A stretch of DNA of 64,000 bases from Keguizhuia sedimenti (GTDB taxonomy: Bacteria; Pseudomonadota; Gammaproteobacteria; Burkholderiales; Burkholderiaceae_D), in assembly GCA_030715135.1 (NCBI GenBank), contig JAUYVH010000003.1, positions 20,371 to 84,370 on the forward strand. Reading direction: 5' to 3'. Position 1 is the first letter of the stretch, and every line of letters starts with the position of its first letter. Shown here piece by piece: positions 1 to 8,382 of this stretch. The notes beneath the pieces are model-generated. The model saw nothing but the letters and a program-made list of their open reading frames with translations. It did no database searches and had not been told where the DNA came from. The translations under genes were made by a program, and so were the position numbers.

Positions 1-728
1 GTCTCGAAGAATGCGCGAATGAAATTCAGGTACACGCCCTTCAGATCGGCAAAGCTGATGTCCTCGGCAATCCAGAGCCCTTCAACCTGATGGAACATAG
101 GCGAATGCGTCGCGTCGCTGTCGACACGATATGTCCGGCCCGGCGCGATCACCTTGATAGGCGGCTTGTTCAAGCGTGCATAACGCACCTGCATCGGGCT
201 GGTATGGGTACGCAACAGCAAGGGCTTGCCTTGCGTATCCTTGCCGTCAATATAGAACGTATCCTGCATTGAGCGCGCAGGGTGATTTTCAGGACTGTTC
301 AAGGCAGTGAAATTGGTCCAGTCAGTTTCAATTTCCGGACCGTCCGCCACATCGAAACCGATGGATCCGAAAATCTCTTCTACCCTCTGCCATGTGCGCA
401 TGACGGGATGGATGCCGCCGAATCCGCGGCCGCGCCCCGGCAAGGTGACGTCGATCGCTTCGGCATTCAAACGCGTCTGCATCTGTGCATCGGCCAATGC
501 ATCACGGCGCGCAGTCAGCGCTGCTTCGATTTTTTCTTTTGCCGCATTGATTACGGCACCCTGGGCTTTGCGCTCATCCTGCGCCAGTTTGCCCAGGCCC
601 TTCATTTGCTCGGTGATCTGACCGGTTTTCCCAAGGTATTTCGCCTTGGCGTTCTCAAGCGCGGCGGCATCGCCGGCAGCGGCGAAATCTTCCTGTGCCT
701 GGATAACTAATTGTTCTAAGGAATTCAT
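1..728 (-). CDS. pheS: Phenylalanyl-tRNA synthetase alpha subunit (3' part missing)
   Basis: Charges tRNA-Phe with phenylalanine as part of the cytoplasmic alpha2-beta2 PheST enzyme. Translating the minus strand from the ATG at 728 gives 242 codons with no stop before the window edge, so the gene is cut at its C-terminal side. The N-terminus is the coiled-coil tRNA-binding arm (starts [20 protein letters not shown]). It is followed by the start of the class II catalytic domain, with [19 protein letters not shown], the [14 protein letters not shown] stretch (motif 1 region), and motif 2 around [11 protein letters not shown] and FHQVEGLWI. It sits downstream of rplT in the classic thrS-infC-rpmI-rplT-pheS order, with a strong hairpin between rplT and pheS. 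Identification is secure; only the length is unknown. Confidence 0.96.
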   Translation of the reverse strand, partial: MNSLEQLVIQAQEDFAAAGDAAALENAKAKYLGKTGQITEQMKGLGKLAQDERKAQGAVINAAKEKIEAALTARRDALADAQMQTRLNAEAIDVTLPGRGRGFGGIHPVMRTWQRVEEIFGSIGFDVADGPEIETDWTNFTALNSPENHPARSMQDTFYIDGKDTQGKPLLLRTHTSPMQVRYARLNKPPIKVIAPGRTYRVDSDATHSPMFHQVEGLWIAEDISFADLKGVYLNFIRAFFE

Positions 729-819
729 GCGGCTTGTTCCGCTCTCTTAAGAAAGCAAAATGAAATCGTTTTCCATACTAAAGAAAACGATGCTGTTCTC
801 GCTTGGCGCGCTTACGCTA

Positions 820-859
820 AAAATAAAGCGGGGCACAGGTTAAGACCTCTGCCCCGCTT
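820..859 (-). terminator. Hairpin with U-rich tail between rplT and pheS
   Basis: On the minus strand a 10-bp perfect stem pairs 850-859 with 826-835 (AAGCGGGGCA with TGCCCCGCTT), with a smaller AGGT/ACCT stem inside the loop. A TATTTTT run follows. This has the form of an intrinsic terminator. It lies between rplT and pheS, where E. coli has the pheST attenuator, so it could be a partial terminator or attenuator. No phenylalanine-rich leader peptide was found in front of it. Confidence 0.6.
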
Positions 860-898
860 CATGAAATACAGCATTTCCGCAATGCATGCGAACCTGCT

Positions 899-1258
899 TT
901 AAGCAGCGATGTTGGCCTTTACCTGATTCACAATCGCGGCAAATGCCGGCTTGTCCATGACTGCCATATCAGCCAGCACCTTGCGGTCCAGACCGATGGA
1001 TGCCTTCTTCAGGCCGTTCATGAACACACTGTAGGTCAGGCCATGCTCGCGCGATGCAGCATTGATACGCGTGATCCACAGAGCGCGGAACACGCGCTTC
1101 TTGTTGCGGCGATCGCGGTAGGCATACTGGCCTGCACGCATGACTGCTTGCTTGGCAACGCGAAATACTTTACTGCGGCGACCACGATAGCCTTTAGCTT
1201 GATCGAGGACTTTCTTATGACGGGCCCGTGCTGTGACCCCACGTTTTACTCTAGGCAT
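899..1258 (-). CDS. rplT: 50S ribosomal protein L20
   Basis: Binds 23S rRNA early in assembly of the large ribosomal subunit; in the enterics it also represses the rpmI-rplT message. The 119-residue length is standard. The N-terminus [18 protein letters not shown] and the block [18 protein letters not shown] are hallmarks of the family, and the protein is strongly basic. It follows rpmI by 27 bases and is presumably cotranscribed with infC and rpmI. Start: the only plausible ATG, preceded by an AAGGAGA-type ribosome binding site. Confidence 0.98.
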   Translation of the reverse strand: MPRVKRGVTARARHKKVLDQAKGYRGRRSKVFRVAKQAVMRAGQYAYRDRRNKKRVFRALWITRINAASREHGLTYSVFMNGLKKASIGLDRKVLADMAVMDKPAFAAIVNQVKANIAA

Positions 1259-1285
1259 GATTTCTCCTTAATGATGAGTGTGAGG

Positions 1286-1483
1286 TTAAGCGAACGGCAT
1301 CATGCGTGCGACGGATACCATGTTTGTATCATGGACATCTGCCGAACCGCGCAATTGACGTTTGGATTTGGTGGTTTTCTTGGTCAGGATGTGACGTTTG
1401 AAGGCTTGACCGCGCTTGACGGTTCCGCCCGGACGTACGCGAAAGCGCTTTTTGGCGCTGCTTTTCGTCTTCATTTTAGGCAT
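1286..1483 (-). CDS. rpmI: 50S ribosomal protein L35
   Basis: Small basic protein of the large ribosomal subunit, 65 residues from the ATG at 1483 ([16 protein letters not shown]). The frame stays open 10 codons upstream, but the family always begins MPKMKTKS..., so the inner start is chosen. It lies between infC and rplT, as in most proteobacteria, and is expected to share their transcript and control. Confidence 0.97.
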   Translation of the reverse strand: MPKMKTKSSAKKRFRVRPGGTVKRGQAFKRHILTKKTTKSKRQLRGSADVHDTNMVSVARMMPFA

Positions 1484-1650
1484 AGCAAATTCTGTCCTTC
1501 CGGACAGCTCCATTTTTAGATGATTGCAGGTGGCAATACTTCATTGCACTTGGATGCCTGCTTTCACTTGTAATGCAACGGAATCGAGTCCGCCGCCATT
1601 TGCACAAACCGCCCAGCCTCTTACCTATTGCCAGGCAATCCGTACGAATC

Positions 1651-2172
1651 TTATTTCTTTTTCTTGGGGGCCAGAACCATCACCATCTGGCGCCCTTCCA
1701 TCTTGGGAAACTGCTCAACCTGTCCGTAAGCATCCAGGTCCGCCCTCAGTTTTTCGAGCATGCGCATGCCGATTTCCTGATGCGCCATCTCACGGCCACG
1801 GAAACGCAGGGTAATCTTGGTCTTGTCGCCCTCGTCCAGAAATTTGATGAGATTACGCAACTTGATATTGTAATCGCCTTCATCGGTACCCGGGCGGAAT
1901 TTGACTTCCTTAACCTGGATGACTTTCTGTTTCAGCTTGGCTTCGTGGGCTTTTTTCTGTTCCTGGTATTTGAACTTGCCATAGTCCATCAGGCGGCAAA
2001 CCGGCGGTTGCGCAGTCGGCGCAATTTCCACCAGATCCACATTCGCTTCTTCCGCCATGCGGAAGGCATCTGCCAAGCTAACGATACCGAGCGGCTCGTT
2101 ATCTACCCCAGTTAAACGCAATTGCGGCACTGTAATTTCGCCGTTGATGCGATGCGACTTGTCCGTAGCTAT
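1651..2172 (-). CDS. infC: Translation initiation factor IF-3, AUA start codon
   Basis: IF-3 binds the 30S subunit, blocks premature 50S joining and checks the start codon. The frame starting from the first ATG (2130) lacks the conserved N-terminus. Extending upstream gives [20 protein letters not shown], the standard beginning of betaproteobacterial IF-3, with ATA at 2172-2170 as initiator. Between that ATA and the in-frame stop at 2193-2191 there is no ATG, GTG or TTG. An AAAGGA Shine-Dalgarno sits 7 bases upstream. Total length becomes 173 residues, normal for the family. It carries the N-domain ([17 protein letters not shown]), the linker ([17 protein letters not shown]) and the C-domain ([18 protein letters not shown]). 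A rare AUN start lets IF-3 limit its own translation, as known for AUU in E. coli. Confidence 0.95.
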   Translation of the reverse strand: MATDKSHRINGEITVPQLRLTGVDNEPLGIVSLADAFRMAEEANVDLVEIAPTAQPPVCRLMDYGKFKYQEQKKAHEAKLKQKVIQVKEVKFRPGTDEGDYNIKLRNLIKFLDEGDKTKITLRFRGREMAHQEIGMRMLEKLRADLDAYGQVEQFPKMEGRQMVMVLAPKKKK

Positions 2173-2185
2173 CGTCGTTTCCTTT
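2170..2185 (-). promoter_or_regulatory. infC ribosome binding site and AUA initiator
   Basis: On the minus strand AAAGGA (2185-2180) is followed after 7 bases by ATA (2172-2170). This spacing is ideal for initiation, and no standard start codon exists between the upstream stop and the conserved IF-3 N-terminus. The site decides the start of infC and is the probable point of IF-3 autoregulation. Confidence 0.8.
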
Positions 2186-2230
2186 AAAAATTAAATAACT
2201 AAGCCGTGCTTCCACGCTCCAGTTTCCTGG

Positions 2231-4138
2231 TCAGGCTTTGGTGTCGATCTCTTCCGAGAGACGCTGCACCAAATTGTCGAGGGTCATGACACCCAGATCG
2301 ACATTACCCCGCGCTCGCACGGCCACTGTGTTGGCATCCCGCTCCTTATCGCCGACAACGACGATGTAAGGCAGCTTCTGAACCGAATGGTCGCGTATTT
2401 TATAGGTTATTTTCTCATTACGCAAATCGGCATGCACCCTAAACCCTTGTTTTTTCAGGTTTTGTGCGATGTTTTGCGCGTAATCAGCCTGTCCATCGGA
2501 GATATTCAATATGGCAACCTGCACCGGTGCAAGCCACAAGGGCAAGGCACCGGCATGATTTTCGATCAACATGCCAATGAAGCGCTCCAGCGAACCGAGA
2601 ATCGCTCGATGCAGCATGACAGGAGTCTTCCGGGTATTGTCTTCCGCGACATACTCCGCCTCCAGCCTAACCGGCATCGAGAAATCGACCTGGATCGTGC
2701 CGCACTGCCACATGCGTCCGATTGCATCCTTGAGCGTATATTCGAGCTTGGGGCCGTAAAAGGCGCCGTCGCCCGGCGAAATTTCATATGGCTGGCCGGA
2801 ACGCTTCATTGACTCGATCAAGGCATTCTCCGCCTTGTCCCACAGTTCATCCGACCCAACCCGTTTTTCCGGGCGCGTTGCCACTTTATAAATGATGTCG
2901 GTGAAGCCAAAATCCTTATAGACCTTTTGCAGCAAAGCAGTGAAAGCTACGCATTCATCAAGGATCTGGTCTTCGGTGCAGAAAATGTGGCCGTCGTCCT
3001 GGGTGAAGCCGCGCACGCGCATCATGCCGTGCAGTGAACCCGACGGTTCGTTGCGATGGCACTGACCGAATTCGCCGTAACGCAGAGGCAGCTCGCGGTA
3101 GGAATGCATATTGGAGCGGAAAATCTGCACGTGCCCGGGGCAATTCATCGGCTTGAGAGCGTAATTACGGTTTTCCGACTCAGTGGTGAACATGTTTTCC
3201 TTGTAGTTCTCCCAATGGCCGGATTTCTCCCACAGGCTGCGGTCGATGATTTGCGGCGCCTTCACTTCCTGGTAGCCGTTGTCCCGGAAAACATCGCGCA
3301 TATACTGCTCCACCTGCTGCCAGATAGTCCAGCCTTTCGGATGCCAGAAGATCAGGCCGGGCGCTTCATCCTGGAAGTGAAATAGGTCAAGTGCACGACC
3401 CAGTTTTCGATGATCGCGTTTCTCTGCCTCCTCCAGCATGTGCAGATAGGCTTCCTGCTCTTCCTTCTTCGCCCATGCCGTGCCGTAAATCCGCTGCAGC
3501 ATCTCATTCTTGGAGTCGCCGCGCCAGTAGGCGCCGGCCACCTTCATCAGCTTGAATACCTTCAGCTTTCCGGTTGAAGGAACATGAGGGCCGCGGCACA
3601 AATCCGTAAATCCGCCCTCGCTGTAAAGCGACACATCTTCATTCTGAGGAATGGATTCAATGATTTCGGCCTTGTATGCTTCGCCGATCGACTTGAAATA
3701 AGCCACCGCTTCGTCGCGCGGCAATACCTTGCGGGTTACCGGCTCGTCCTTCTTGGCGAGTTCCGCCATTTTCTTTTCAATGGCCTGCAGATCTTCCGGA
3801 GTGAAAGGACGTTTGTATGAAAAATCATAGTAGAAGCCGTTGTCGATAACCGGACCGATGGTGACCTGTGCCTCGGGAAACAGCTCCTTGACGGCGTAAG
3901 CAAGCAAATGTGCCGCGGAATGCCTGATCACCTCCAGACCTTCTGCATCCTTTTCGGTAACGATGGCGAGCTCGGCATCGCGATCAATGACGTAAGAAGT
4001 ATCGACCAATTTACCGTCAACCTTGCCTGCCAATGCTGCCTTGGCAAGCCCTGCCCCAATACTGCCGGCAACCTGTGCCACCGTGACCGGCGAATCGAAT
4101 TGGCGTTGAGATCCATCGGGAAGTCGAATTGAAACCAT
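2231..4138 (-). CDS. thrS: Threonyl-tRNA synthetase
   Basis: Attaches threonine to tRNA-Thr and edits mischarged serine. The 635 residues match the usual length. In order: an N-terminal TGS domain ([20 protein letters not shown]), the editing domain with [16 protein letters not shown] (the HxxxH metal-site motif), and the class II core. The core has [10 protein letters not shown] (zinc cysteine), [18 protein letters not shown] (motif 2) and [11 protein letters not shown] (motif 3). The C-terminal anticodon-binding domain includes VVVGDKE. It is first in the thrS-infC-rpmI-rplT-pheS group and is separated from infC by 58 bases. Upstream is a 5-bp hairpin with an eight-U tail that may attenuate it. 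Confidence 0.98.
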   Translation of the reverse strand: MVSIRLPDGSQRQFDSPVTVAQVAGSIGAGLAKAALAGKVDGKLVDTSYVIDRDAELAIVTEKDAEGLEVIRHSAAHLLAYAVKELFPEAQVTIGPVIDNGFYYDFSYKRPFTPEDLQAIEKKMAELAKKDEPVTRKVLPRDEAVAYFKSIGEAYKAEIIESIPQNEDVSLYSEGGFTDLCRGPHVPSTGKLKVFKLMKVAGAYWRGDSKNEMLQRIYGTAWAKKEEQEAYLHMLEEAEKRDHRKLGRALDLFHFQDEAPGLIFWHPKGWTIWQQVEQYMRDVFRDNGYQEVKAPQIIDRSLWEKSGHWENYKENMFTTESENRNYALKPMNCPGHVQIFRSNMHSYRELPLRYGEFGQCHRNEPSGSLHGMMRVRGFTQDDGHIFCTEDQILDECVAFTALLQKVYKDFGFTDIIYKVATRPEKRVGSDELWDKAENALIESMKRSGQPYEISPGDGAFYGPKLEYTLKDAIGRMWQCGTIQVDFSMPVRLEAEYVAEDNTRKTPVMLHRAILGSLERFIGMLIENHAGALPLWLAPVQVAILNISDGQADYAQNIAQNLKKQGFRVHADLRNEKITYKIRDHSVQKLPYIVVVGDKERDANTVAVRARGNVDLGVMTLDNLVQRLSEEIDTKA

Positions 4139-4260
4139 TTTTTCTCCATCTTTCCGGCAAGGCTGCCGAACAGTAATCGTGTTCCGAATTTAAATAATCT
4201 GGCCGTTGCATACTTCGGCTGTCGCACCGAATCTTTAATATGTCTGGCAAAAATCGGGCG

Positions 4261-4283
4261 AAAAAAAACGCGGGCTAACCGCG
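4261..4283 (-). terminator. Candidate attenuator upstream of thrS
   Basis: Minus-strand CGCGG and CCGCG pair across a 5-base loop and are followed directly by eight U residues (4268-4261), the form of an intrinsic terminator. It lies 123 bases in front of the thrS start, with no complete minus-strand gene closer than 5084 for it to terminate. Premature termination (attenuation) of thrS is therefore the likely role. Confidence 0.55.
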
Positions 4284-4312
4284 CTCTCATTTTGCGATAG
4301 GCAAAAAGGCAG

Positions 4313-4357
4313 CTAGCTTTGCATGAAAAATTGACTGTTGCTAGTTCGCGGTGTCAT
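4313..4357 (-). CDS. Possible thrS leader peptide (14 codons)
   Basis: A short frame, MTPRTSNSQFFMQS, begins at the ATG at 4357 and ends with TAG at 4313, about 30 bases before the U8 hairpin. A GAGAAAGG purine stretch lies roughly 10 bases upstream. It has two threonine codons among the first five, suggestive but far fewer than in classical attenuator leader peptides. It may be chance; a leader role is inference only. Confidence 0.2.
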   Translation of the reverse strand: MTPRTSNSQFFMQS

Positions 4358-4692
4358 AACCGGGATGCCTTTCTCGCTCTTATAGAAAAGGATAAATTCG
4401 GCTGAAAAGCCTCGAAATTTTTGAAATCATACCAGAGAAACCGGACAGCAACATGGAGCCAATTTGTTTCCACCGCGGAAATACTTCGAATTGATTTACG
4501 CCAACCGAATCCAACTTCGAGCAAACGCAAGAGTTCAATACTCTTTAAGCAAATCAACCAAAGCTAAGAAAGTACGTGAGTCCGGGACAAGGTTTCTATA
4601 GTCTTGGATAGTTTTTTAATTCCTGAATTTTGCATCCGCAACAGGCTAGGCCCCCGACACTCATTAACGATCATTATTTGCACGGCTAAGAC

Positions 4693-5061
4693 ATGGCATT
4701 GCGCTCATCAAATCCAAAGAACATCCTGGTCGTTGAAGATAACGACGATTTCCGGGAACTGCTGTGCGAATTGCTCCGGATGCTGGGGCATTCCGTGAGC
4801 AATGAAGCCAGCGCCGAACAAGCTCTGACTGCGCTGAGCACCAGCAGGCCTGACGTGGTCATTACCGACCTCACTCTTCCCGGAATATCCGGCATTGAAC
4901 TCGCCAAACAAATCCATGCCACCCATCCCGAAATGAAGATCATTTTATCTTCCGGATACGGGATGCCCGCTGGAGTCCAGCTGGATTTCAAGGTCGGCAT
5001 CCTGTCTAAACCCTATAGTCTCAACCAACTAATGCAGGCACTCAGTCAATTCAACTGCTGA
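4693..5061 (+). CDS. Single-domain response regulator (CheY-like receiver)
   Basis: A stand-alone receiver domain of 122 residues with no output domain. It has the acidic pair E15-D16, the phospho-acceptor D59 in PDVVITDLTLPGISG, the switch serine pair in KIILSSGYG, and K106 in LSKPYS. Such proteins relay phosphate from a histidine kinase to a partner or act by protein-protein contact. No kinase is encoded nearby, so the partner is unknown. It is transcribed away from thrS and converges with the secreted protein gene ending at 5084. The ribosome binding site is weak. Confidence 0.85.
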   Translation: MALRSSNPKNILVVEDNDDFRELLCELLRMLGHSVSNEASAEQALTALSTSRPDVVITDLTLPGISGIELAKQIHATHPEMKIILSSGYGMPAGVQLDFKVGILSKPYSLNQLMQALSQFNC

Positions 5062-5083
5062 ATGCCTGTCAAAGGATTTACCG

Positions 5084-5482
5084 TTAGTTGCACGCAAACT
5101 CGAACAACTTTGCCTTTTCAGTACCGGGCATGATTGCCATCCATGGATGAAACTGCGGGTCGGACGACAAGGTACCTGCCCCGGCCATGGGTGCATAGTG
5201 CCTGGTAAGGTAGCCTTGGCGTACCTGCTTTTCACGGCAGTTAAATTCGTAATAAATTTTTGCGGACCTGAATTTTTCGTGCGTCGGACCGATTTGTACC
5301 TGGTGAAAATCTTTCAAAATCCAAAGCGATGCCGCGCCGGCAGACTTGTTGAGCGTATCCGGATCCACGTACAAGACAGATTCCTTGTCATTTCCGAGCC
5401 GGGACCAATCGGCTTGCGCATTCCCGCTCAGCGCAAAAAGAACAAGCCCGATCAGCAAAGCCGCATGTTGTGGATTTCGCAT
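5084..5482 (-). CDS. Secreted surface-adhesin E-like protein
   Basis: A 132-residue protein with an N-terminal signal peptide (hydrophobic LIGLVLFALSGNAQA, cleavage likely after AQA). The mature part begins DWSRLGNDKESVLYVDPDTL. The pattern of an early Trp, a VLYVDPDTL strand, SLWILKDF and late Cys pairs resembles the small surface-adhesin protein E family common in Betaproteobacteria. Its function is not established. C79 or so and the final FACN cysteine could form a disulfide. It is convergent with the receiver gene, with a 22-base gap. Confidence 0.65.
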   Translation of the reverse strand: MRNPQHAALLIGLVLFALSGNAQADWSRLGNDKESVLYVDPDTLNKSAGAASLWILKDFHQVQIGPTHEKFRSAKIYYEFNCREKQVRQGYLTRHYAPMAGAGTLSSDPQFHPWMAIMPGTEKAKLFEFACN

Positions 5483-5681
5483 TTCTTAACTCGATTCATG
5501 AAGACAGCATTAACTTGAAAAACCATGACTTCAGATTCCAGGTTTGACAAGCCATTTCGGTTGAGCAGTTTGAGCCTGATTTGCAGACGATGCCGAGGCG
5601 CATTGCGCGGAACATGGTGGCTGGCATGGACGGTGCGGCCAGGCCAAAACTGCTCCGGCAGCAATCCCGGATCCAACAGGC

Positions 5682-5707
5682 AAAAAAAAACCGGCTATTC
5701 AAGCCGG
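5682..5707 (-). terminator. Intrinsic terminator after tRNA-Val
   Basis: A minus-strand 6-bp stem CCGGCT/AGCCGG with a 5-base loop is followed by nine U residues. It lies 38 bases downstream of the tRNA-Val 3' end and most likely ends that transcript. Confidence 0.8.
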
Positions 5708-5744
5708 CTTCATGGAATTACGTTTTATTTTTATTAAATAAATT

Positions 5745-5821
5745 TGGTAGGCACGATTGGACTCGAACCAACGACCCCTACCATGTCAAGGTAGTGCTCT
5801 AACCAGCTGAGCTACGCGCCT
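5745..5821 (-). tRNA. tRNA-Val (anticodon GAC)
   Basis: A complete cloverleaf on the minus strand, 77 nt including an encoded CCA. The acceptor stem AGGCGCG pairs with CGTGCCT, the D-arm contains AGCTCAGCTGGTTAGAGC, and the anticodon stem CTACC/GGTAG encloses the loop TTGACAT. The T-arm contains GGTTCGAGTCC. Anticodon GAC decodes GUC and GUU valine codons. It lies 102 bases downstream of relA, with its own terminator. Confidence 0.97.
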
Positions 5822-5923
5822 AAAGAAGCGAAATTATAGCGGCATTTTTCAAAATTAGCCAGCGTTTCAATCCAACCGGAAAGTTTAGGCTTGCCGACCA
5901 TATTTCAACCCGGCGCGCAGCTC

Positions 5924-8179
5924 TTAATGCCGCTTGGCTTCCACTACTCCATCCACCTCTCTGATGACGCTCAATGCCTTCATTAATTGCGAGGTTGAAC
6001 GAATTTCAGCAGTGAACGCCATGCGCGCCTGGCCCTTGGAACTTTGCGTGCTGACGCCGATTACATTGATTTTTTCACGCAGGAATATATCCGAAATATC
6101 ACGCAGCAATCCTTGCCTGTCGTTGGCCATGACAAAAATGTCGACCGGATAAACAGTCTCGCTCTCGGCATCGCCCCAGGCTGTCTGTATGACCCGTTCA
6201 GGGGCCCTGCTGCGCATCTGCGCAAAATTCTTGCAGGAGGCGCGATGGATCGATACGCCTTTTCCGCGCGTCACAAATCCGACAATGGGATCAGGGGGCG
6301 CCGGCCGGCAGCACTTTGCCAGCTGCGTCATGAGTCCTTCGGTGCCCACCACGAGCACTCCGGATTTTGCGCCCTGGATTATGCTGGATGCCTTGCTCTT
6401 TTTCGCTACAACCAGTTCATCCGGGTTGACAGGTTTTCCGCCAGCTTCATCTTCGTGCAAGGCCTGCTCGACATGCCTTAAGCTGAATTCTTCCTTGCCC
6501 ACTGACAGGAACAGGTCGTCGATCTTGGCAAATCCTAGCTTATGGGCGAGCTCCTCGAGATTGACTGCAGTTTTGCCCTCGCGCTGCAAGGTCTTTTCAA
6601 TCATTCCCCGTCCGACGGCGACAGTTTCCCGGTGCTCGATCGCGTTGAACCAGGCACGGATTTTCGAGCGCGTGCGAGGACTGACGGCATATCCCGGACT
6701 CAGCCAGTCGCGCGAGGGACCTGCGGCCTGCACACTGCCTTTTGCCGAAATGATCTCGACTGTCTGCCCGTTCTTAAGAGGCGTATTGAGCGGCACCATG
6801 GTCCCGTCCACGCGAGCGCCCCGGCAGCGATGTCCGAGATCGCTATGCAGATGATATGCAAAATCGATCGGGGTCGCGCCGTTGGGCAACTCGATGATCC
6901 TGGCTTGCGGCGTCAGAACGTAGATCCGGTCATCAAGCACGGTTGATTTCAGCTTCTCGACCCACTCGCGCTTGATTTCCTCCTGGCCCACGACCGTATC
7001 GACGACTTCGCTTTTCCAGGCAAGCAATTGCCTTAACCATGCGATTTTCTCGTCGTATTTCTGGGCGCTGCTTCCCTGCGAGCCGCCGGCTTCCTTGTAG
7101 CGCCAATGCGCCGCAACGCCGTACTCTGCGAAGCGGTGCATTTCTGCAGTCCGTATCTGTACTTCCAGCGCGCGTCCGTCTTCGGCGACCACAACCGTAT
7201 GCAGCGAACGATATCCGTTCGGCTTGGGACGTGAAATGTAATCGTCGAATTCTTTCGGTATGGGAGCCCAGATGTTGTGCACAATACCTAGCACCGTGTA
7301 GCAGGTCTTGATATCGTCAACGATTACCCGAAACGCACGGACATCATAGAGTTCGGAAAAATCCAGCGACTTGCCGCGCATCTTGTTCCAGATGCTGTAA
7401 ATATGCTTGGGCCTTCCGGAGACTTCTGCCCTGATGCCGGCTGCCGCCAGTTCCGACTTCAGGCGTTCGATCGCGGTCGCGATAAAGCCTTCCCTTTCCA
7501 GGCGCTTTTCTTCGAGCATGCGCGCGATCTGCTTATAGGCATCGGGCTCCATGAAACGGAACGCCAGGTCTTCCAGTTCCCATTTGACTTGCCAGACGCC
7601 CAGCCGGTTGGCGAGTGGCGCGTACAGCTCAAAGGTTTCACGCGCATACTGCTGCGACAGATCGTTCTGTATCTTGTTCTCGGCAAAGTGACGAAGCGTC
7701 GTGACGCGCGACGCGAGCCGGACCAGCACTGCGCGCAAATCGGTGGACATGGCAAGCAGCATCTTGCGCAAGGTCTCCACCTGGATTGATGCTTTCTGCG
7801 CCGCGTTCTTGCCGCGCGCCGTTTCCTGCTGAGCAAACGTCATCTCATGCAGGCGCATGAGCTGGCGTACATTAGATACCAGATCCGCTATCTCTTTTCC
7901 GAAACGTGCTTCGATCTGCAGAGCAGCTTCCGGGTGCAGAACCGGCAACTCAAACAGCAAACCGGCGATGCGCGTGTCCACATCAGCATTCAGTACCGCC
8001 AGTACGGAAGTCAGGCGTCTGGAAAACTCAAACGCATCCTGGCCAGTAGATAAAATGTTGCCGGCATAAATCGGCTCGATAAATGCAAGCGTATCTGCAA
8101 CGCGACCTGCATCTTCCGGGCTCAATCCGGAAACCAGTTGTTCATCGATTTCAGATGATGCAATTGCAGTTGAAACCAT
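5924..8179 (-). CDS. relA: (p)ppGpp synthetase RelA
   Basis: Ribosome-associated alarmone synthetase that makes (p)ppGpp from ATP and GTP/GDP during amino-acid starvation. The 751 residues comprise an HD-like domain (about 40-150), a synthetase domain (about 250-370), TGS (about 405-465), a zinc/helical region (CCRPAPPDPIVGF) and a C-terminal ACT domain (VMANDRQGLLRDISDIFL). In the HD domain the metal-binding HD pair is replaced by FELPVLHP (76-83), so hydrolase activity should be absent. The synthetase has GRPKHIYSIWNKM, the RelA-type EFDD motif (310-313) and NGYRSLH. These mark it as RelA rather than bifunctional SpoT. tRNA-Val follows it. Confidence 0.96.
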   Translation of the reverse strand: MVSTAIASSEIDEQLVSGLSPEDAGRVADTLAFIEPIYAGNILSTGQDAFEFSRRLTSVLAVLNADVDTRIAGLLFELPVLHPEAALQIEARFGKEIADLVSNVRQLMRLHEMTFAQQETARGKNAAQKASIQVETLRKMLLAMSTDLRAVLVRLASRVTTLRHFAENKIQNDLSQQYARETFELYAPLANRLGVWQVKWELEDLAFRFMEPDAYKQIARMLEEKRLEREGFIATAIERLKSELAAAGIRAEVSGRPKHIYSIWNKMRGKSLDFSELYDVRAFRVIVDDIKTCYTVLGIVHNIWAPIPKEFDDYISRPKPNGYRSLHTVVVAEDGRALEVQIRTAEMHRFAEYGVAAHWRYKEAGGSQGSSAQKYDEKIAWLRQLLAWKSEVVDTVVGQEEIKREWVEKLKSTVLDDRIYVLTPQARIIELPNGATPIDFAYHLHSDLGHRCRGARVDGTMVPLNTPLKNGQTVEIISAKGSVQAAGPSRDWLSPGYAVSPRTRSKIRAWFNAIEHRETVAVGRGMIEKTLQREGKTAVNLEELAHKLGFAKIDDLFLSVGKEEFSLRHVEQALHEDEAGGKPVNPDELVVAKKSKASSIIQGAKSGVLVVGTEGLMTQLAKCCRPAPPDPIVGFVTRGKGVSIHRASCKNFAQMRSRAPERVIQTAWGDAESETVYPVDIFVMANDRQGLLRDISDIFLREKINVIGVSTQSSKGQARMAFTAEIRSTSQLMKALSVIREVDGVVEAKRH

Positions 8180-8382
8180 GCTGTTCGGCTTTCCTATCCA
8201 TCAGTAAATGCATTCCATGCCTTTGCTCAGCCGGCAAGCCATGCGGCATTCGAGATACGCCGGATCACCGAATACACGCTGAACAAAAGATGTGACGACG
8301 CTCTTATTCTAATGGAGAAAGTCCCTGCCGGCCGTTTTCATGCGCAAGCGCCAATTGGCACCGACAATGCGAGTTGCACCCA

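Larger units (their letters stand above)
4139..4692. other. thrS leader and intergenic region
   Basis: A 554-base gap between divergent thrS and the receiver-domain gene. It contains the hairpin/U8 element at 4261-4283 and a 14-codon minus-strand frame at 4313-4357, both listed separately. The rest is AT-rich and presumably holds both divergent promoters. No tRNA, repeat or larger conserved frame was recognised. Confidence 0.6.

Noticed and set aside
840-898. Possible PheM-like leader peptide before pheS
   Set aside because: Short frames here have at most a few Phe codons and no clear ribosome site, so attenuation by Phe codons cannot be claimed.
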